From Sphingomonas sp. (GTDB lineage: Bacteria; Pseudomonadota; Alphaproteobacteria; Sphingomonadales; Sphingomonadaceae), in NCBI RefSeq assembly GCF_019746665.1, contig NZ_JAIERS010000012.1:124001-188000 (forward strand): 64,000 bases of DNA, written 5' to 3'. Both the position numbers and the translations under genes were made by a program. The notes under the pieces are model-generated. The model was not told the origin of the DNA. It saw only the letters and a list, made by a program, of their open reading frames with translations, and did not search any database. Numbering within the stretch: the stretch's first letter is position 1; every line of letters starts with the position of its first letter. Below are positions 1 through 8,086 of this stretch, piece after piece.

Positions 1-123
1 CTGGCTGCGCGCCGAGGCGAGCACCGCCAAGTCCTTGATGGGGAATTCGCGCTCCGCCAGGATGTTGAGCATCTCGCGCCCGACATTGCCCGTCGCGCCC
101 GCGACCACGATGCGATACGCCAT
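1..123 (-). CDS. asd: Aspartate-semialdehyde dehydrogenase, N-terminal fragment
   Basis: The window cuts this gene; only the first 41 codons are present. The translation begins [19 protein letters not shown], the NAD(P)-binding Rossmann start typical of Asd, with the glycine-rich GATGNVG turn. Asd reduces aspartyl phosphate to aspartate semialdehyde in the lysine, threonine, methionine and diaminopimelate pathways. The ATG at 123 is the natural start because it directly precedes the first beta strand. It is divergent from the secreted unknown at 288. The identification rests on this N-terminus alone, so another member of the Asd/AGPR fold is possible but less likely. Confidence 0.85.
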   Translation of the reverse strand, partial: MAYRIVVAGATGNVGREMLNILAEREFPIKDLAVLASARSQ

Positions 124-287
124 TATCCGCCGTAACCTTCTGTTGCTGGTGGTTCTCCATAGGCAGGTCGATGGCAAATTGAAGTCGAAATCGTTCGACC
201 TGGCCCCCTCTCACCCGGTGCGGAATGGCGTGTCGGGGGGAGTGATGATATCATGGGCCAAGCCTGCAGCGGCGCGGGAGCAACAGC

Positions 288-1205
288 ATGGCACGACGAT
301 TGATCATCGCGATGGGCGCGGCGGCGTGCCTCGTCGCTCTTGCGGCGTCGCCGCCGCCGACATGTCGATCGCTCGGCAAAGTGGAGGAGCGCTCGGTCAA
401 CCTCACCAGCGACGGCTTGGTGACGTTCACCGCCGATATGGACGTGAACACCGATGGGGCGCTGGAATCCTATGCCGTCGATGACCTGGGGTTCTTCGGG
501 CCGAAATTGAACACCCGCCACGCGCTGAACACCATCTGCAACGCCGTCCGTATCCGCAAGCGCGGCAGGGGCTCGCAGGACGCCCTTGTGTTCGACCACC
601 GCCAATGCGGGAAACTGATCGCCGAATTCCGCCGGATCAGAGAGGCGAACTGGGCGCCGGCGGATGGCAGCTATGTGGAATTCTACGCGATCGCCCTGCA
701 ACCGGGCACGATCCGCCCGGGCAAGAGCCGTGGCACGCCTTGTGAACATGACGGCTTCTACGTCTCGCAAACCGCGCGCGCGATGAACCCCGGCGTGTCG
801 GTGTGCGATCCCGAGCACTGGATTGACGCCGCCCGCATCCCGGCGATCGTCGTCCCGCCGGCGTTGGTGAAGCCGCGCGGGGTCGATCTGTTCGACCTGG
901 TCCTCGTGCGCAAGGCCGGCACCGCTGAGTGGTTCCCGGCGATTGTCGGCGACACCAACAACAAGTTTCTCGGCGAGGGCACCCTGCGCCTGGCGCAGCA
1001 GGTAACCGGGCAGGAAGCAAGACCCGCCAACTACCGGGCGGTTCTGGCCGTAAAGCCGCGCGGCGATTATGAATATCTCATCTTCCCCGGAAGCCGGGCT
1101 CAACTGACCAGCCGGAGCAACAGCATGGCGCCGCAGGTCGTGGAGGCGGCGACCAGGCTGCGCGATCAGTTCAATCTTTCGGCCCGGCCGCGCCTCTGCC
1201 CGTAA
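288..1205 (+). CDS. Secreted protein of unknown function
   Basis: This 305-aa protein is not recognised. It has a short basic N-terminus and a hydrophobic segment (about residues 5-20, ending near LVALAAS), consistent with a Sec signal peptide; a cysteine follows at about residue 26 without a proper lipobox. The mature part is mixed alpha/beta in character with several cysteines and no evident catalytic motif. The start ATG follows a purine-rich stretch (gcgcgggagcaacagc). It stands alone, divergent from asd and convergent with the S9 peptidase gene, so context does not suggest a job. Codon use matches the neighbours, so it is probably resident. Confidence 0.7.
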   Translation: MARRLIIAMGAAACLVALAASPPPTCRSLGKVEERSVNLTSDGLVTFTADMDVNTDGALESYAVDDLGFFGPKLNTRHALNTICNAVRIRKRGRGSQDALVFDHRQCGKLIAEFRRIREANWAPADGSYVEFYAIALQPGTIRPGKSRGTPCEHDGFYVSQTARAMNPGVSVCDPEHWIDAARIPAIVVPPALVKPRGVDLFDLVLVRKAGTAEWFPAIVGDTNNKFLGEGTLRLAQQVTGQEARPANYRAVLAVKPRGDYEYLIFPGSRAQLTSRSNSMAPQVVEAATRLRDQFNLSARPRLCP

Positions 1206-1230
1206 GGTCGAAGGCGTCTCATTTGCGCGA

Positions 1231-3441
1231 TCACTCCCCCTTCGGCATCCGGCGATCGAGGAAGCCCAGGATCGTCCGCCACAGATGTTCGCTCACCCCG
1301 GGGCCGCCCACGCGGTGCGTCTGGCCGGGGTAGAACATCATCTCGAACGGGCGCCCTTGCGCCTGCATCCGCGCGGCGAAGGCGGTCGAGTGATCGAGCA
1401 CGACATTGTCGTCCGACATGCCGTGGATCAGCAGCAGTGGATCGCTGATCTTGCCCGCATCAAGAAGCGCGTTGCTCGCTTCATAGGGCTCGGCCTTGGG
1501 GTCGCCGAGATAGCGCTCGGTATAATGGGTATCGTACAGCTCCCACTTGGTCACCGGCGCGCCGGCGATGCCCGCCGCGAAGACGCCTGGCGCCTTTTCC
1601 AGCATCTTCAGCGTCATATAGCCGCCATAGGACCAGCCGAACGTCGCGATGCGCTTGGCGTCGACGAACGGCTGTTCCTTCAGGAACCTGGCCCCCACCA
1701 GCTGATCGGTGACCTCCACCGTGCCCATCGCGCGGTAGATCTGGTCCTCGAACGCCTTGCCGCGATTGTACGAGCCGCGATTGTCGATCTGGAACCAGAT
1801 GTAACCCTGGCTCACGAGATATTGCTGCAGCGCCCCGCCCCAGCCGCGCGTCACCTGCTGGCCGGTGCCGGGGCCGCCATAATGCTGGAAGAACACGGGA
1901 TATTTCTTGCCCGGCTCCAGCTTGGGGGTGATCATCTCCCAATAGAGCGTGGTGCCGTCCTCGGCCTTCAGCGTGCCGAATTTGCGCTCCTGATGCTGGG
2001 CGAGGAACGGGTAATAGGGGTGCCCGGGCTTCAGCGCATTCTCGCTGATCCAGGCGATCCGCTTGCCGCTCGTATCCGCCAGATAGACCTGCGGCGGCTG
2101 ATTGGGGTTGGAGCGGGCAACGATCACGCGCTTGGCGGCCGCGTCCATCGTCGCGCCGTTCCACCAGCCGCGCTCGGTCAGCCGAGTGAGCGCGTTCGGC
2201 TTCGCGAGATCGAGCGCATAGAGATGCTGCTCAAGCACATCATCCTTGTTGCCGAGCAGATAGAGCCTGCCCTGCGCTTCATCGACCCCGACCAAAGCGG
2301 TGACGACCCAATCGCCCTGGGTCAGCGCGGTCCATTTCCCCTCCTTGAAGCGGTAGAGCTGACCATAGCCGCTGCGCTCCGACCGCCAGATCAGCGAGCC
2401 GTCCTTCATGAAATGATAGGCGTCGGAGAGATTGAGCCAGCTCTTCGCGCCGCTGCGCTCGGTGAACAGCACGCGGGCCTTGCCGGTCGCGGGATCGACC
2501 GCGAGCATGTCGAGCGTCTTCTGGTCGCGCGACTGGCGCTGGACATAGAGCGTCTTGCCATCGGGCGCCCAATCGACCCGGGCGAGATAGATGTCGGGGT
2601 TCTCGCCCAGATCGACCTTCACCCGGGCGCTGCCATCGGGGTTCATCACGTAAAGCTCGACCAGCGCGTTGGGCGTGCCGGCGGCGGGGTAGCGCTGATC
2701 GACCACCTTCGTCCCGTCCGCTCCGATCGCCGCGCGGGTGACGATGCCCACCGGCGTCTCGTCAAAGCGTTCGACGGCGATGCGGCGGTCATCGGGCGAC
2801 CACCAATAGCCGGTGCGCCGGTCGATCTCCTCCTGCGCCACGAACTCGGCCTCGCCCCAATGGACATTGCCCTGGCCGTCCGTAGTGATCGCGCGCGGCT
2901 GCCCGCCGAGCGGCTGGACGACGAGATTCTGGTCGCGCACGAAGCTGACGAAGCCGCCCTTGGGGCTGATCGCGGGGTTCAGTTCGCCCTCGGGCGAGTT
3001 GGTCAGCCGATCAACCTGGCCATCGAGCCGGGCGAGGAACAGATCACCATCGAGCGGGACGAGGATCGCCTTGCCGTCGGGCGTCCATTCATAGGCGACG
3101 ATGCCCTTGCTGCCGCCGATCCGCGCGCGCTCGCGCTGCATCTTCTCGGCCTCCGAAAGCTCGGCGCCGGAGCCGACCTTCTTCGAATCGACCAGCATCC
3201 ATTCGCGCCCGGTCTTGGTGTCGAGCGCCCACAGGTCGAGCCGCTCCTTCTCGTCGGCGCGCGGTTTGAGCGAGGTGAGCAGCGCGCCATCGGGCGAAAG
3301 CCGCACCGCGCGCGGCGCCGGGCCGGCGAGTTCGGGGCTGGCGAAGACGCGCTGCAGGGTGAGCCTGGGGGCTTCCTCAGCCAAGGCAGCACCACTCCAA
3401 GCGAGCGCCACCGCGCTCGCCGCCCCGATCAACCCCCGCAT
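1231..3441 (-). CDS. Secreted S9 family prolyl oligopeptidase (dipeptidyl-peptidase IV type)
   Basis: This is a 736-aa serine peptidase. An N-terminal signal peptide (MRGLIGAASAVALAWSGAALA) is followed by a beta-propeller domain with many WTPDG/WAPDG-like blades, equivalent to DPP IV N-terminal region PF00930, and a C-terminal alpha/beta hydrolase (PF00326). The nucleophile is in GWSYGGYMT, the acid in SDDNVV and the histidine near the end in GQTHRV. The family removes N-terminal dipeptides, usually Xaa-Pro, in the periplasm. I chose the ATG at 3441 rather than the upstream start at 3561, because only the shorter form begins with the signal peptide and the extra 40 codons run into an intergenic repeat. 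It appears monocistronic. Confidence 0.9.
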   Translation of the reverse strand: MRGLIGAASAVALAWSGAALAEEAPRLTLQRVFASPELAGPAPRAVRLSPDGALLTSLKPRADEKERLDLWALDTKTGREWMLVDSKKVGSGAELSEAEKMQRERARIGGSKGIVAYEWTPDGKAILVPLDGDLFLARLDGQVDRLTNSPEGELNPAISPKGGFVSFVRDQNLVVQPLGGQPRAITTDGQGNVHWGEAEFVAQEEIDRRTGYWWSPDDRRIAVERFDETPVGIVTRAAIGADGTKVVDQRYPAAGTPNALVELYVMNPDGSARVKVDLGENPDIYLARVDWAPDGKTLYVQRQSRDQKTLDMLAVDPATGKARVLFTERSGAKSWLNLSDAYHFMKDGSLIWRSERSGYGQLYRFKEGKWTALTQGDWVVTALVGVDEAQGRLYLLGNKDDVLEQHLYALDLAKPNALTRLTERGWWNGATMDAAAKRVIVARSNPNQPPQVYLADTSGKRIAWISENALKPGHPYYPFLAQHQERKFGTLKAEDGTTLYWEMITPKLEPGKKYPVFFQHYGGPGTGQQVTRGWGGALQQYLVSQGYIWFQIDNRGSYNRGKAFEDQIYRAMGTVEVTDQLVGARFLKEQPFVDAKRIATFGWSYGGYMTLKMLEKAPGVFAAGIAGAPVTKWELYDTHYTERYLGDPKAEPYEASNALLDAGKISDPLLLIHGMSDDNVVLDHSTAFAARMQAQGRPFEMMFYPGQTHRVGGPGVSEHLWRTILGFLDRRMPKGE

Positions 3442-3537
3442 TGTCGCTCTCCCTGTCGCGCATTTGGCGCGCGTTATCGCGACGGGAAGGGCCGAGGTAA
3501 AGAGCCATGGACCAGCGGCGATTGCGAAAGAAAATCC

Positions 3538-3633
3538 GTCATGCCGGACTTGTTCCGGCATCCGCCGCTGCGCCAGGGTTTACGCCGGCAGAGCGAGCGC
3601 CCCGGTGGACCCCGGAGCAAGTCCCGGGTGACA
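3538..3633. repeat. Intergenic palindromic repeat pair (REP-like)
   Basis: There are two GC-rich dyads. One is atgccgga-cttgt-tccggcat (3541-3561). The other is an imperfect dyad around accccggagcaagtcccggg (about 3609-3628). The outer parts also pair: gtcatgccggacttg (3538-3552) is nearly complementary to caagtcccgggtgac (3619-3633), so the block can fold as one large hairpin or two small ones. This looks like the dispersed intergenic repeats common in sphingomonad genomes. A partial copy (catgccggactta) appears near 13598 in front of yciB. Confidence 0.6.
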
Positions 3634-3664
3634 GATCGCGTTTCGAACACCCCACATCGCAACG

Positions 3665-3695
3665 CAAAAACGGCGCGAGGATCGCTCCCCGCGCC
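3665..3695 (-). terminator. Intrinsic terminator after rplS
   Basis: Read on the minus strand, GGCGCGGGG, loop AGCGAT, CCTCGCGCC (3695 to 3672) forms a 9-bp stem with one G-T pair, followed directly by GTTTTTG. It lies 30 bases beyond the rplS stop, the expected end of the rimM/trmD/rplS transcript. Confidence 0.8.
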
Positions 3696-3724
3696 GCCTG
3701 CAACCTAAATCCGCAGCGAAAGGC

Positions 3725-4096
3725 TTACTCGCCCTTGGTCTCGCGGCGCTCGGCGATGCGCGCCGACTTGCCGCGGCGACCGCGCAGATAATAGAGCTTC
3801 GCGCGGCGCACCACGCCCCGGCGCACCACCTCGATCGAATCGATGTTCGGCGAATAGAGCGGGAAAACGCGCTCGACGCCCTCGCCGAATGAAATCTTGC
3901 GCACCGTGAAGTTGCTGCCCATGCCCTTGTTGGCGCGCGCGATGCAGACGCCTTCATAGGCCTGCACGCGAGTGCGATCGCCTTCGACCACCTTCACGCC
4001 AACGCGCAGCGTGTCGCCGGGGCGGAATTCGGGGATCTTGCGGGCGGCGGTGAGCTTCGCGATCTGCTCGGCTTCGATCTGCTGAATAATGTTCAT
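3725..4096 (-). CDS. rplS: 50S ribosomal protein L19
   Basis: This 123-aa protein is the usual length for L19. It contains the conserved core [33 protein letters not shown] and [20 protein letters not shown]19 sits at the interface of the 30S and 50S subunits. The ATG at 4096 follows GAGGGACG at suitable spacing. A TTG six bases upstream overlaps the trmD stop but is a poorer start. It is the last gene of the trmD-rplS pair and is followed by a clear intrinsic terminator. Confidence 0.97.
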   Translation of the reverse strand: MNIIQQIEAEQIAKLTAARKIPEFRPGDTLRVGVKVVEGDRTRVQAYEGVCIARANKGMGSNFTVRKISFGEGVERVFPLYSPNIDSIEVVRRGVVRRAKLYYLRGRRGKSARIAERRETKGE

Positions 4097-4098
4097 CG

Positions 4099-4827
4099 TC
4101 AACGTCCCTCAGGTCGCCGCGCGCCAGAGGGCGACCCGACCCGAGCACCCTCATGGCGCTCCCAAAGGTCCGGCCGCCTTAGCCGTGTATCGCTCGCCGC
4201 CATGGCCTTGCGCCAGGCGGCGATCTTCGCATGATCCCCCGATCGCAGCACTTCAGGGATCGTGCGCCCTTCCCATTCAACGGGGCGGGTATAATGCGGA
4301 TATTCGAGCAGCCCCGTCTCGAAGCTCTCGTCATCCCCGCTAGAAGGCGCGCCCATTACGCCCGGCAGCAGCCGAATGCAAGCGTCGAGGAGCGCCAGCG
4401 CGCCCATTTCGCCGCCGGACAGGATATAGTCGCCGATCGAGACCGGCTCGATCGCGCGTGCCTCGAACAGGCGTTCGTCGAACCCTTCGAACCGGCCGCA
4501 GAGCAGCACCACGCCCGGCCCCGCCGCCAGGTCGCGGACCCGTGCCTGGGTGAGCGGGCTCCCGCGCGGCGTAAGCGCGATCGCCGGGCGTGCGTCCGCC
4601 ACGCTATCGAACGCGGCAGCCACGACATCGGCGCGCAGCACCATGCCGGCGCCACCCCCGGCCGGTGTATCATCGACGCTGCGATGCTTGTCGGTCGCGA
4701 AATCGCGGATCTGGACGGTGTCGAGCGACCAGCGCCCTTCCGCGAGCGCGCGCCCAGCGAGCGACAGCCCCAGCGGCCCGGGGAACATCTCCGGGTAAAG
4801 CGTCAGAACGGTGGCGGCGAAGGTCAT
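4099..4827 (-). CDS. trmD: tRNA (guanine37-N1)-methyltransferase
   Basis: This 242-aa protein matches TrmD (about 240-250 aa). It shows [13 protein letters not shown] at the N-terminus, the knotted SPOUT SAM site ([12 protein letters not shown] and [19 protein letters not shown]) and the [18 protein letters not shown] segment. It makes m1G37 in tRNAs reading CNN codons and prevents frameshifting. The ATG overlaps the vapC stop by 4 nt (ATGA), so its translation is probably coupled to the toxin gene. That is unusual, because trmD normally follows rimM directly. Confidence 0.97.
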   Translation of the reverse strand: MTFAATVLTLYPEMFPGPLGLSLAGRALAEGRWSLDTVQIRDFATDKHRSVDDTPAGGGAGMVLRADVVAAAFDSVADARPAIALTPRGSPLTQARVRDLAAGPGVVLLCGRFEGFDERLFEARAIEPVSIGDYILSGGEMGALALLDACIRLLPGVMGAPSSGDDESFETGLLEYPHYTRPVEWEGRTIPEVLRSGDHAKIAAWRKAMAASDTRLRRPDLWERHEGARVGSPSGARRPEGR

Positions 4828-5201
4828 GTCCAGTTTTCCAGCTTAAGGCCGGGAATGTCGACGAAGTCCGTCGTATCGTTGGTGACGAGCGTCAGGTCGA
4901 GCGCCAAGGCATGGGCGGCGACCAGCCGATCGAACCGCGCGCGTTTGAAGGGCAAGAGCGCGTATTGCCAGGCCGCTGCCCGATCGATCGCGATAACCGG
5001 AACAACCTCGAACAAAGCAGCAAAGCCAGTGAGTGCATCAGGCGTGCGGGGAATGCCGAGCGCCACTTCGGCATAGGTGGTCGAGGAAACCACAGCCTCC
5101 CCGGAGTCGCAAAGCTGCAACCGTTCGGCCGCCATGGAATGAGCATCGTCGAGAATATAAATGCAGATGTTCGAGTCGAGCAAAAAGCGGGCGTCAGTCA
5201 C
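4824..5201 (-). CDS. vapC: VapC-type PIN domain toxin
   Basis: This 125-aa protein has a single PIN domain. The acidic residues are visible: Asp in [13 protein letters not shown], Glu in [10 protein letters not shown], and the C-terminal TNDTTDF. VapC toxins are Mg-dependent RNases that often cut tRNA or rRNA. The GTG start at 5201 overlaps the end of vapB by 8 nt, standard for a type II pair. Its stop overlaps the start of the essential gene trmD. No active-site residue seems lost, so it is probably a functional toxin. Confidence 0.9.
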   Translation of the reverse strand: MTDARFLLDSNICIYILDDAHSMAAERLQLCDSGEAVVSSTTYAEVALGIPRTPDALTGFAALFEVVPVIAIDRAAAWQYALLPFKRARFDRLVAAHALALDLTLVTNDTTDFVDIPGLKLENWT

Positions 5202-5466
5202 GCCGCATCCGTTTTAACGCCCAATCAAGCTCGCGCTCCTCGATCTCGCGATCCTCGCGCGTCAGAGGCTTGAGGCCAGGGATCGAACCGGCGATGCCCG
5301 TCAGATCGATCTTGCCCTCTTTGGTCGCCGGCTCGACGGTGAAACCACCCTGGGCGTCCTCGCGCACACGCATCTCCGCGCCCTCCTTAAGGCCGAGCGC
5401 CTCCGGCAGCATTAGCGCCAGTGCGTCGCCCGATCTGAAAACTTTCGCGCGATATTCCCGGCCCAT
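5194..5466 (-). CDS. vapB: VapB-type antitoxin (AbrB/MazE fold)
   Basis: This is a 90-aa protein. The N-terminus (MGREYRAKVFRSGDALALML) fits an AbrB/SpoVT swapped-hairpin DNA-binding domain, with RSGDALALMLPEAL matching the typical SGxSxAVRLP pattern. The C-terminal half is charged and would wrap the toxin. The ATG at 5466 follows CGGAGGCG, a strong ribosome site. A longer frame to 5532 would run into the end of the upstream gene and lacks family similarity. It likely autoregulates with VapC, but no operator was resolved. Confidence 0.85.
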   Translation of the reverse strand: MGREYRAKVFRSGDALALMLPEALGLKEGAEMRVREDAQGGFTVEPATKEGKIDLTGIAGSIPGLKPLTREDREIEERELDWALKRMRRD

Positions 5467-5519
5467 CGTCGCCTCCGTTGGTCCGCCGGATATATGGCGG
5501 AACGCCGAACCCGACAAGC

Positions 5520-6338
5520 TCAGCTGCCGCACCCCCCACAGCCGCCGCCACCGCAGCCGCTGCCGCCGCTCCCGCTGTCGGCGCTGACGCCGGCATCGCC
5601 ACCGCCCTGCGCCCGCAGCGCGTGATAGGCGCCGAACTCGGACGCCGCGAGCACGCCGGTGCCGTAGAGCGCGACCGCGAGCGGCATCTCCTCGGCACGC
5701 GGCGCGCGGCGCAGCCGCTCGCGCCCGTCACGCTCGCGCCGCAGCAGGTCGAGCGCGGCGCGGGTACGGCGATCGACGCTGGCGAAGCGCACCACCAGCG
5801 CGAACACGGTGACGATCAGGAAGAAGGTGAGGATGCCGACCGGCTTGTCGCGCAGCCGGCCGATCTCCCACTTGGTCGCGCCGATCGCGAGCAGAGCCAG
5901 CCAGGGGGCGATCGCCCAGAAACGCAGTTGCAGAGCGCCTGCGCGGTGGATCAACAATCCGGCCTCGACCAACCGCGCCTCGACCCTCGCGGCCTGGCGG
6001 GCGAGCGTCGCGCTGACTTTGTGCCACGGGGCGGGCGTGTCGAGTAGCAGCACCGCCCGATCGGGCGCCCCGCGACCCGCCGCCGGCGCGAGCACGCGCA
6101 CCTTGCCGCCCGCCTCCATCGCCACGTCGCGCGCGGCGAGCAGGCGCGCCATCACCGCGTCGACATAGCGCCCCGCTCCGCCCGCGAGATAAGCGAGACC
6201 CTCGACATCGAGCCCCGCTGGCGCGCGCCCTTCGGCACGCAGCCAGCGCGGGATGAGGATGCTCGCGATCAGCGCGCCGACGAACAGCGCCGCGTACAGC
6301 AACAGGAATGGACGCCCGGTCAGGTCAAAAATGCCCAT
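5520..6338 (-). CDS. TIGR04222 domain membrane protein
   Basis: This 272-aa protein has an N-terminal membrane segment (about residues 10-28), a soluble domain, then two adjacent helices (WAIAPWLALLAIGA and ILTFFLIVTVFALVV). The tail is Gly/Cys-rich and ends GSGCGGGGCGGCGS, the signature of the TIGR04222 family. The function of the family is unknown. The start at 6338 has a good site (TTGGAGGGAAAT). It overlaps the end of the preceding GRDP-like gene by 19 nt; the two families commonly travel together. Confidence 0.85.
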   Translation of the reverse strand: MGIFDLTGRPFLLLYAALFVGALIASILIPRWLRAEGRAPAGLDVEGLAYLAGGAGRYVDAVMARLLAARDVAMEAGGKVRVLAPAAGRGAPDRAVLLLDTPAPWHKVSATLARQAARVEARLVEAGLLIHRAGALQLRFWAIAPWLALLAIGATKWEIGRLRDKPVGILTFFLIVTVFALVVRFASVDRRTRAALDLLRRERDGRERLRRAPRAEEMPLAVALYGTGVLAASEFGAYHALRAQGGGDAGVSADSGSGGSGCGGGGCGGCGS

Positions 6339-6910
6339 ATTTCCCTCCAACGCCACCACATTACGCCCAGCGCGACCACCACGAGCGACGCCGCGACACG
6401 CACCACCCAGCGCGGCACGATCAGCGCCTGGCGCGGGTGGACGCGGCGGGCGCGCGGATCGTGGAGCAGCCGGCGGCGCGCATTGGGCCAGATGTCCGCC
6501 GGGGGCAGCGTGCCGAACGCGGCTTCATACGCCGCGAGCGTATCGGCATATTGGCTGAAGAAGCGGTGCCCCTCCGCAGCCCCGCCCGCGGTCGGGCCAT
6601 GGTGGAGCGCGCGGCCCAGCACCTGCGGGCAGAAACGCTCCCAATAATCGCGGGTGTAAGTAAGGTGCAGGTGCCACGCCTGATCGACCGCGTCGGACGG
6701 CGTCAGCTCGCGCCCAACGGTGACGGCGAGGAAGCAAAAACGCTTATATTCCTCGATCACCCGCGCGGCGAATGCGGGTTTCCAGCCATTTTCACGCGCG
6801 AGCCGATCGGCGAAGCCGAACGCGGCGCCCTGGGGGCCGATGATGTAATGCGAGAGCGCCTGCCACACAGGGTGGTCGAGAAGGGCAGACCGTGGATCGG
6901 CCGCAGGCAT
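6320..6910 (-). CDS. GRDP-like (glycine-rich domain-containing-like) protein
   Basis: This 196-aa protein carries the family motif VDQAWHLHLTYTRDYWERF, followed by LGRALHHGPT. It has one transmembrane helix near the C-terminus (about residues 168-188: WVVRVAASLVVVALGVMWW). The biochemical role of this family is not established. It is the first gene of the block inserted between rimM and trmD and has its own promoter-like region just upstream (TTGACA at 6945-6940). The ATG at 6910 lies so close to that promoter that the mRNA may be nearly leaderless. Confidence 0.75.
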   Translation of the reverse strand: MPAADPRSALLDHPVWQALSHYIIGPQGAAFGFADRLARENGWKPAFAARVIEEYKRFCFLAVTVGRELTPSDAVDQAWHLHLTYTRDYWERFCPQVLGRALHHGPTAGGAAEGHRFFSQYADTLAAYEAAFGTLPPADIWPNARRRLLHDPRARRVHPRQALIVPRWVVRVAASLVVVALGVMWWRWREIWAFLT

Positions 6911-6913
6911 GTA

Positions 6914-6945
6914 TTCCTACTAGATCAGTAGGAGTTATTTGTCAA
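6914..6945 (-). promoter_or_regulatory. Promoter-like TTGACA with overlapping operator-like dyad
   Basis: On the minus strand a perfect -35 (TTGACA, 6945-6940) is followed by the dyad CCTACT-gatct-AGTAGG (6930-6914), which covers the expected -10 position. A TAGTAG hexamer lies 17 bases from the -35. The symmetric half-sites suggest a dimeric repressor. CTAC/GTAG half-sites resemble those reported for BlaI/CopY-type regulators, but no regulator gene is nearby, so this is inference. Confidence 0.5.
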
Positions 6946-6991
6946 GCGATGGGCGATGGCAGATCGTTCCCGTTACCGCGACCGATCCGCG

Positions 6992-7576
6992 TCATCCCTC
7001 GGCGAACGCCGCCGTCACCACCAGCCGCGCCTCGTCCCACGCGATCACCGCCTCGGGTCGCATCGGCACCATGAAGCGGCCGCCGCCATCGCGCTCGATC
7101 TCGATCACGTCGCCCGCGCCGAAATTCTCCACCGCGACCACGCGGCCGACCGCGAGCCCAGCATCGGTTTCCACCGCCAGCCCGATCAGGTCGACGTGAT
7201 AATATTCCCCCTCCCCCAGCGGCGGTAGCGCGCTGCGCGGGACGGTGAGCTGGGTGCCGCGCAGGGCCTCGGCGGCGTTGCGGTCGCCCACTTCGGCGAA
7301 GCGGGCGATCGCGCCGTTCGGCCCCTCGCGCAAGCCGACGAGCGTCAGCGCGCCGCCATTGAAGACGCGATAGGCACCGAGATCATCGGCGAAGCGCTTC
7401 AGCCGAACCTCGCCCGCAAGCCCGTGCGCGCCGATCACCGCGGCGAGCACGACCTCGCGCGCGCCCTCACCCCCGGGGAGAGCCGGGGTCGGGTTCGGGC
7501 GCGGCGTCGTCGCCCTCGGCGGGCCCTTCGGCCGAGACGCCGGTCGGGTTGATCTGGGTCTGGCCGGGCGCGTCAC
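6992..7576 (-). CDS. rimM: Ribosome maturation factor RimM
   Basis: RimM helps mature the 30S head domain with S19. The core starts VVLAAVIGAHGLAGEVRLKRF, then comes the PRC-barrel half (LGEGEYYHVDLIGLAVET, GDVIEIERDGGGRFMVPM). The coordinates use the only in-frame upstream start, a GTG at 7576, giving 194 aa with a 40-residue Arg/Pro-rich extension. That extension contains rare AGA codons and overlaps another frame, so it is doubtful. Alternatives are a GTG at 7450, or a frame joined to the ORF starting at 7625 by a +1 shift at GGG-TGA (7472-7467). Gene identity is secure; the start is not. Confidence 0.9.
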   Translation of the reverse strand: MTRPARPRSTRPASRPKGPPRATTPRPNPTPALPGGEGAREVVLAAVIGAHGLAGEVRLKRFADDLGAYRVFNGGALTLVGLREGPNGAIARFAEVGDRNAAEALRGTQLTVPRSALPPLGEGEYYHVDLIGLAVETDAGLAVGRVVAVENFGAGDVIEIERDGGGRFMVPMRPEAVIAWDEARLVVTAAFAEG

Positions 7577-7625
7577 GCTCGGTTTCCGAAGGCGGCGGGG
7601 CTTGTTTGGGATCGGCTGGCATCAT
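7467..7625 (-). CDS. Small acidic Pro-rich ORF, or out-of-frame 5' end of rimM
   Basis: This 52-codon frame starts ATGATG after a strong site (CCAAGGAGCGC) and is rich in Pro, Asp and Glu, with no recognised domain. It ends GSPRG then TGA within CCCCGGGGGTGAGG. Removing or skipping one G of that run joins it exactly to the rimM frame (PRGEGAREVVLAAV), which would give RimM a normal ATG and ribosome site plus an acidic N-terminal tail. It is therefore either a real small protein, a coupling leader, or rimM's own start separated by a frameshift or base-call error. Confidence 0.5.
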   Translation of the reverse strand: MMPADPKQAPPPSETERDAPGQTQINPTGVSAEGPAEGDDAAPEPDPGSPRG

Positions 7626-7673
7626 GCGCTCCTTGGGCGTTGCCAGGCGAACGCATGATGCCGCTCAATCGCC

Positions 7674-8060
7674 TCACGCCTCGGCGGCTTCCTCGGCCGG
7701 GGCGTTGGCCGCTTCCTGGGCGGCGGCGAGCTTGGCCGCGCGCTCCTCGGCGCGCTCCTTGGCCTTTTCGCCGGGCTCCGCCTTCTTGGGGTTGTTGCGC
7801 GCGGGGCGCTCGCGCAGGCCGGCGGCGTCGAGGAAGCGCGCGACGCGATCGGTCGGCTGCGCGCCCATCTTCAGCCAGTGCGCGGCGCGCTCGGCCTCGA
7901 GCTTCACGCGCTCGGGGCTGTCCTTGGCGAGCAGGGGGTTGAAGCTGCCGATCTTCTCGATGAAGCGGCCGTCACGCGGCGCGCGCGCGTCGGCGACGAC
8001 GATGCGGTAATAGGGGCGCTTCTTCGAGCCACCACGCGACAGACGAATGCTGAGTGCCAT
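7674..8060 (-). CDS. rpsP: 30S ribosomal protein S16
   Basis: This 128-aa protein has the S16 core ([50 protein letters not shown]) and a longer Ala/Glu/Lys-rich C-terminal tail (about residues 85-128), as in other alphaproteobacteria. It follows ffh by 26 bases and precedes rimM, the standard order of this translation operon. Confidence 0.97.
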   Translation of the reverse strand: MALSIRLSRGGSKKRPYYRIVVADARAPRDGRFIEKIGSFNPLLAKDSPERVKLEAERAAHWLKMGAQPTDRVARFLDAAGLRERPARNNPKKAEPGEKAKERAEERAAKLAAAQEAANAPAEEAAEA

Positions 8061-8086
8061 TATTCTTCCTTTTCAATAATCTGGAG

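Noticed and set aside
1285..3708. Very long open frame opposite the S9 peptidase gene (about 807 codons)
   Set aside because: It is a GC-rich antisense shadow of the real gene on the minus strand: low-complexity, no domain, and the opposite frame has a clear signal peptide and catalytic triad.
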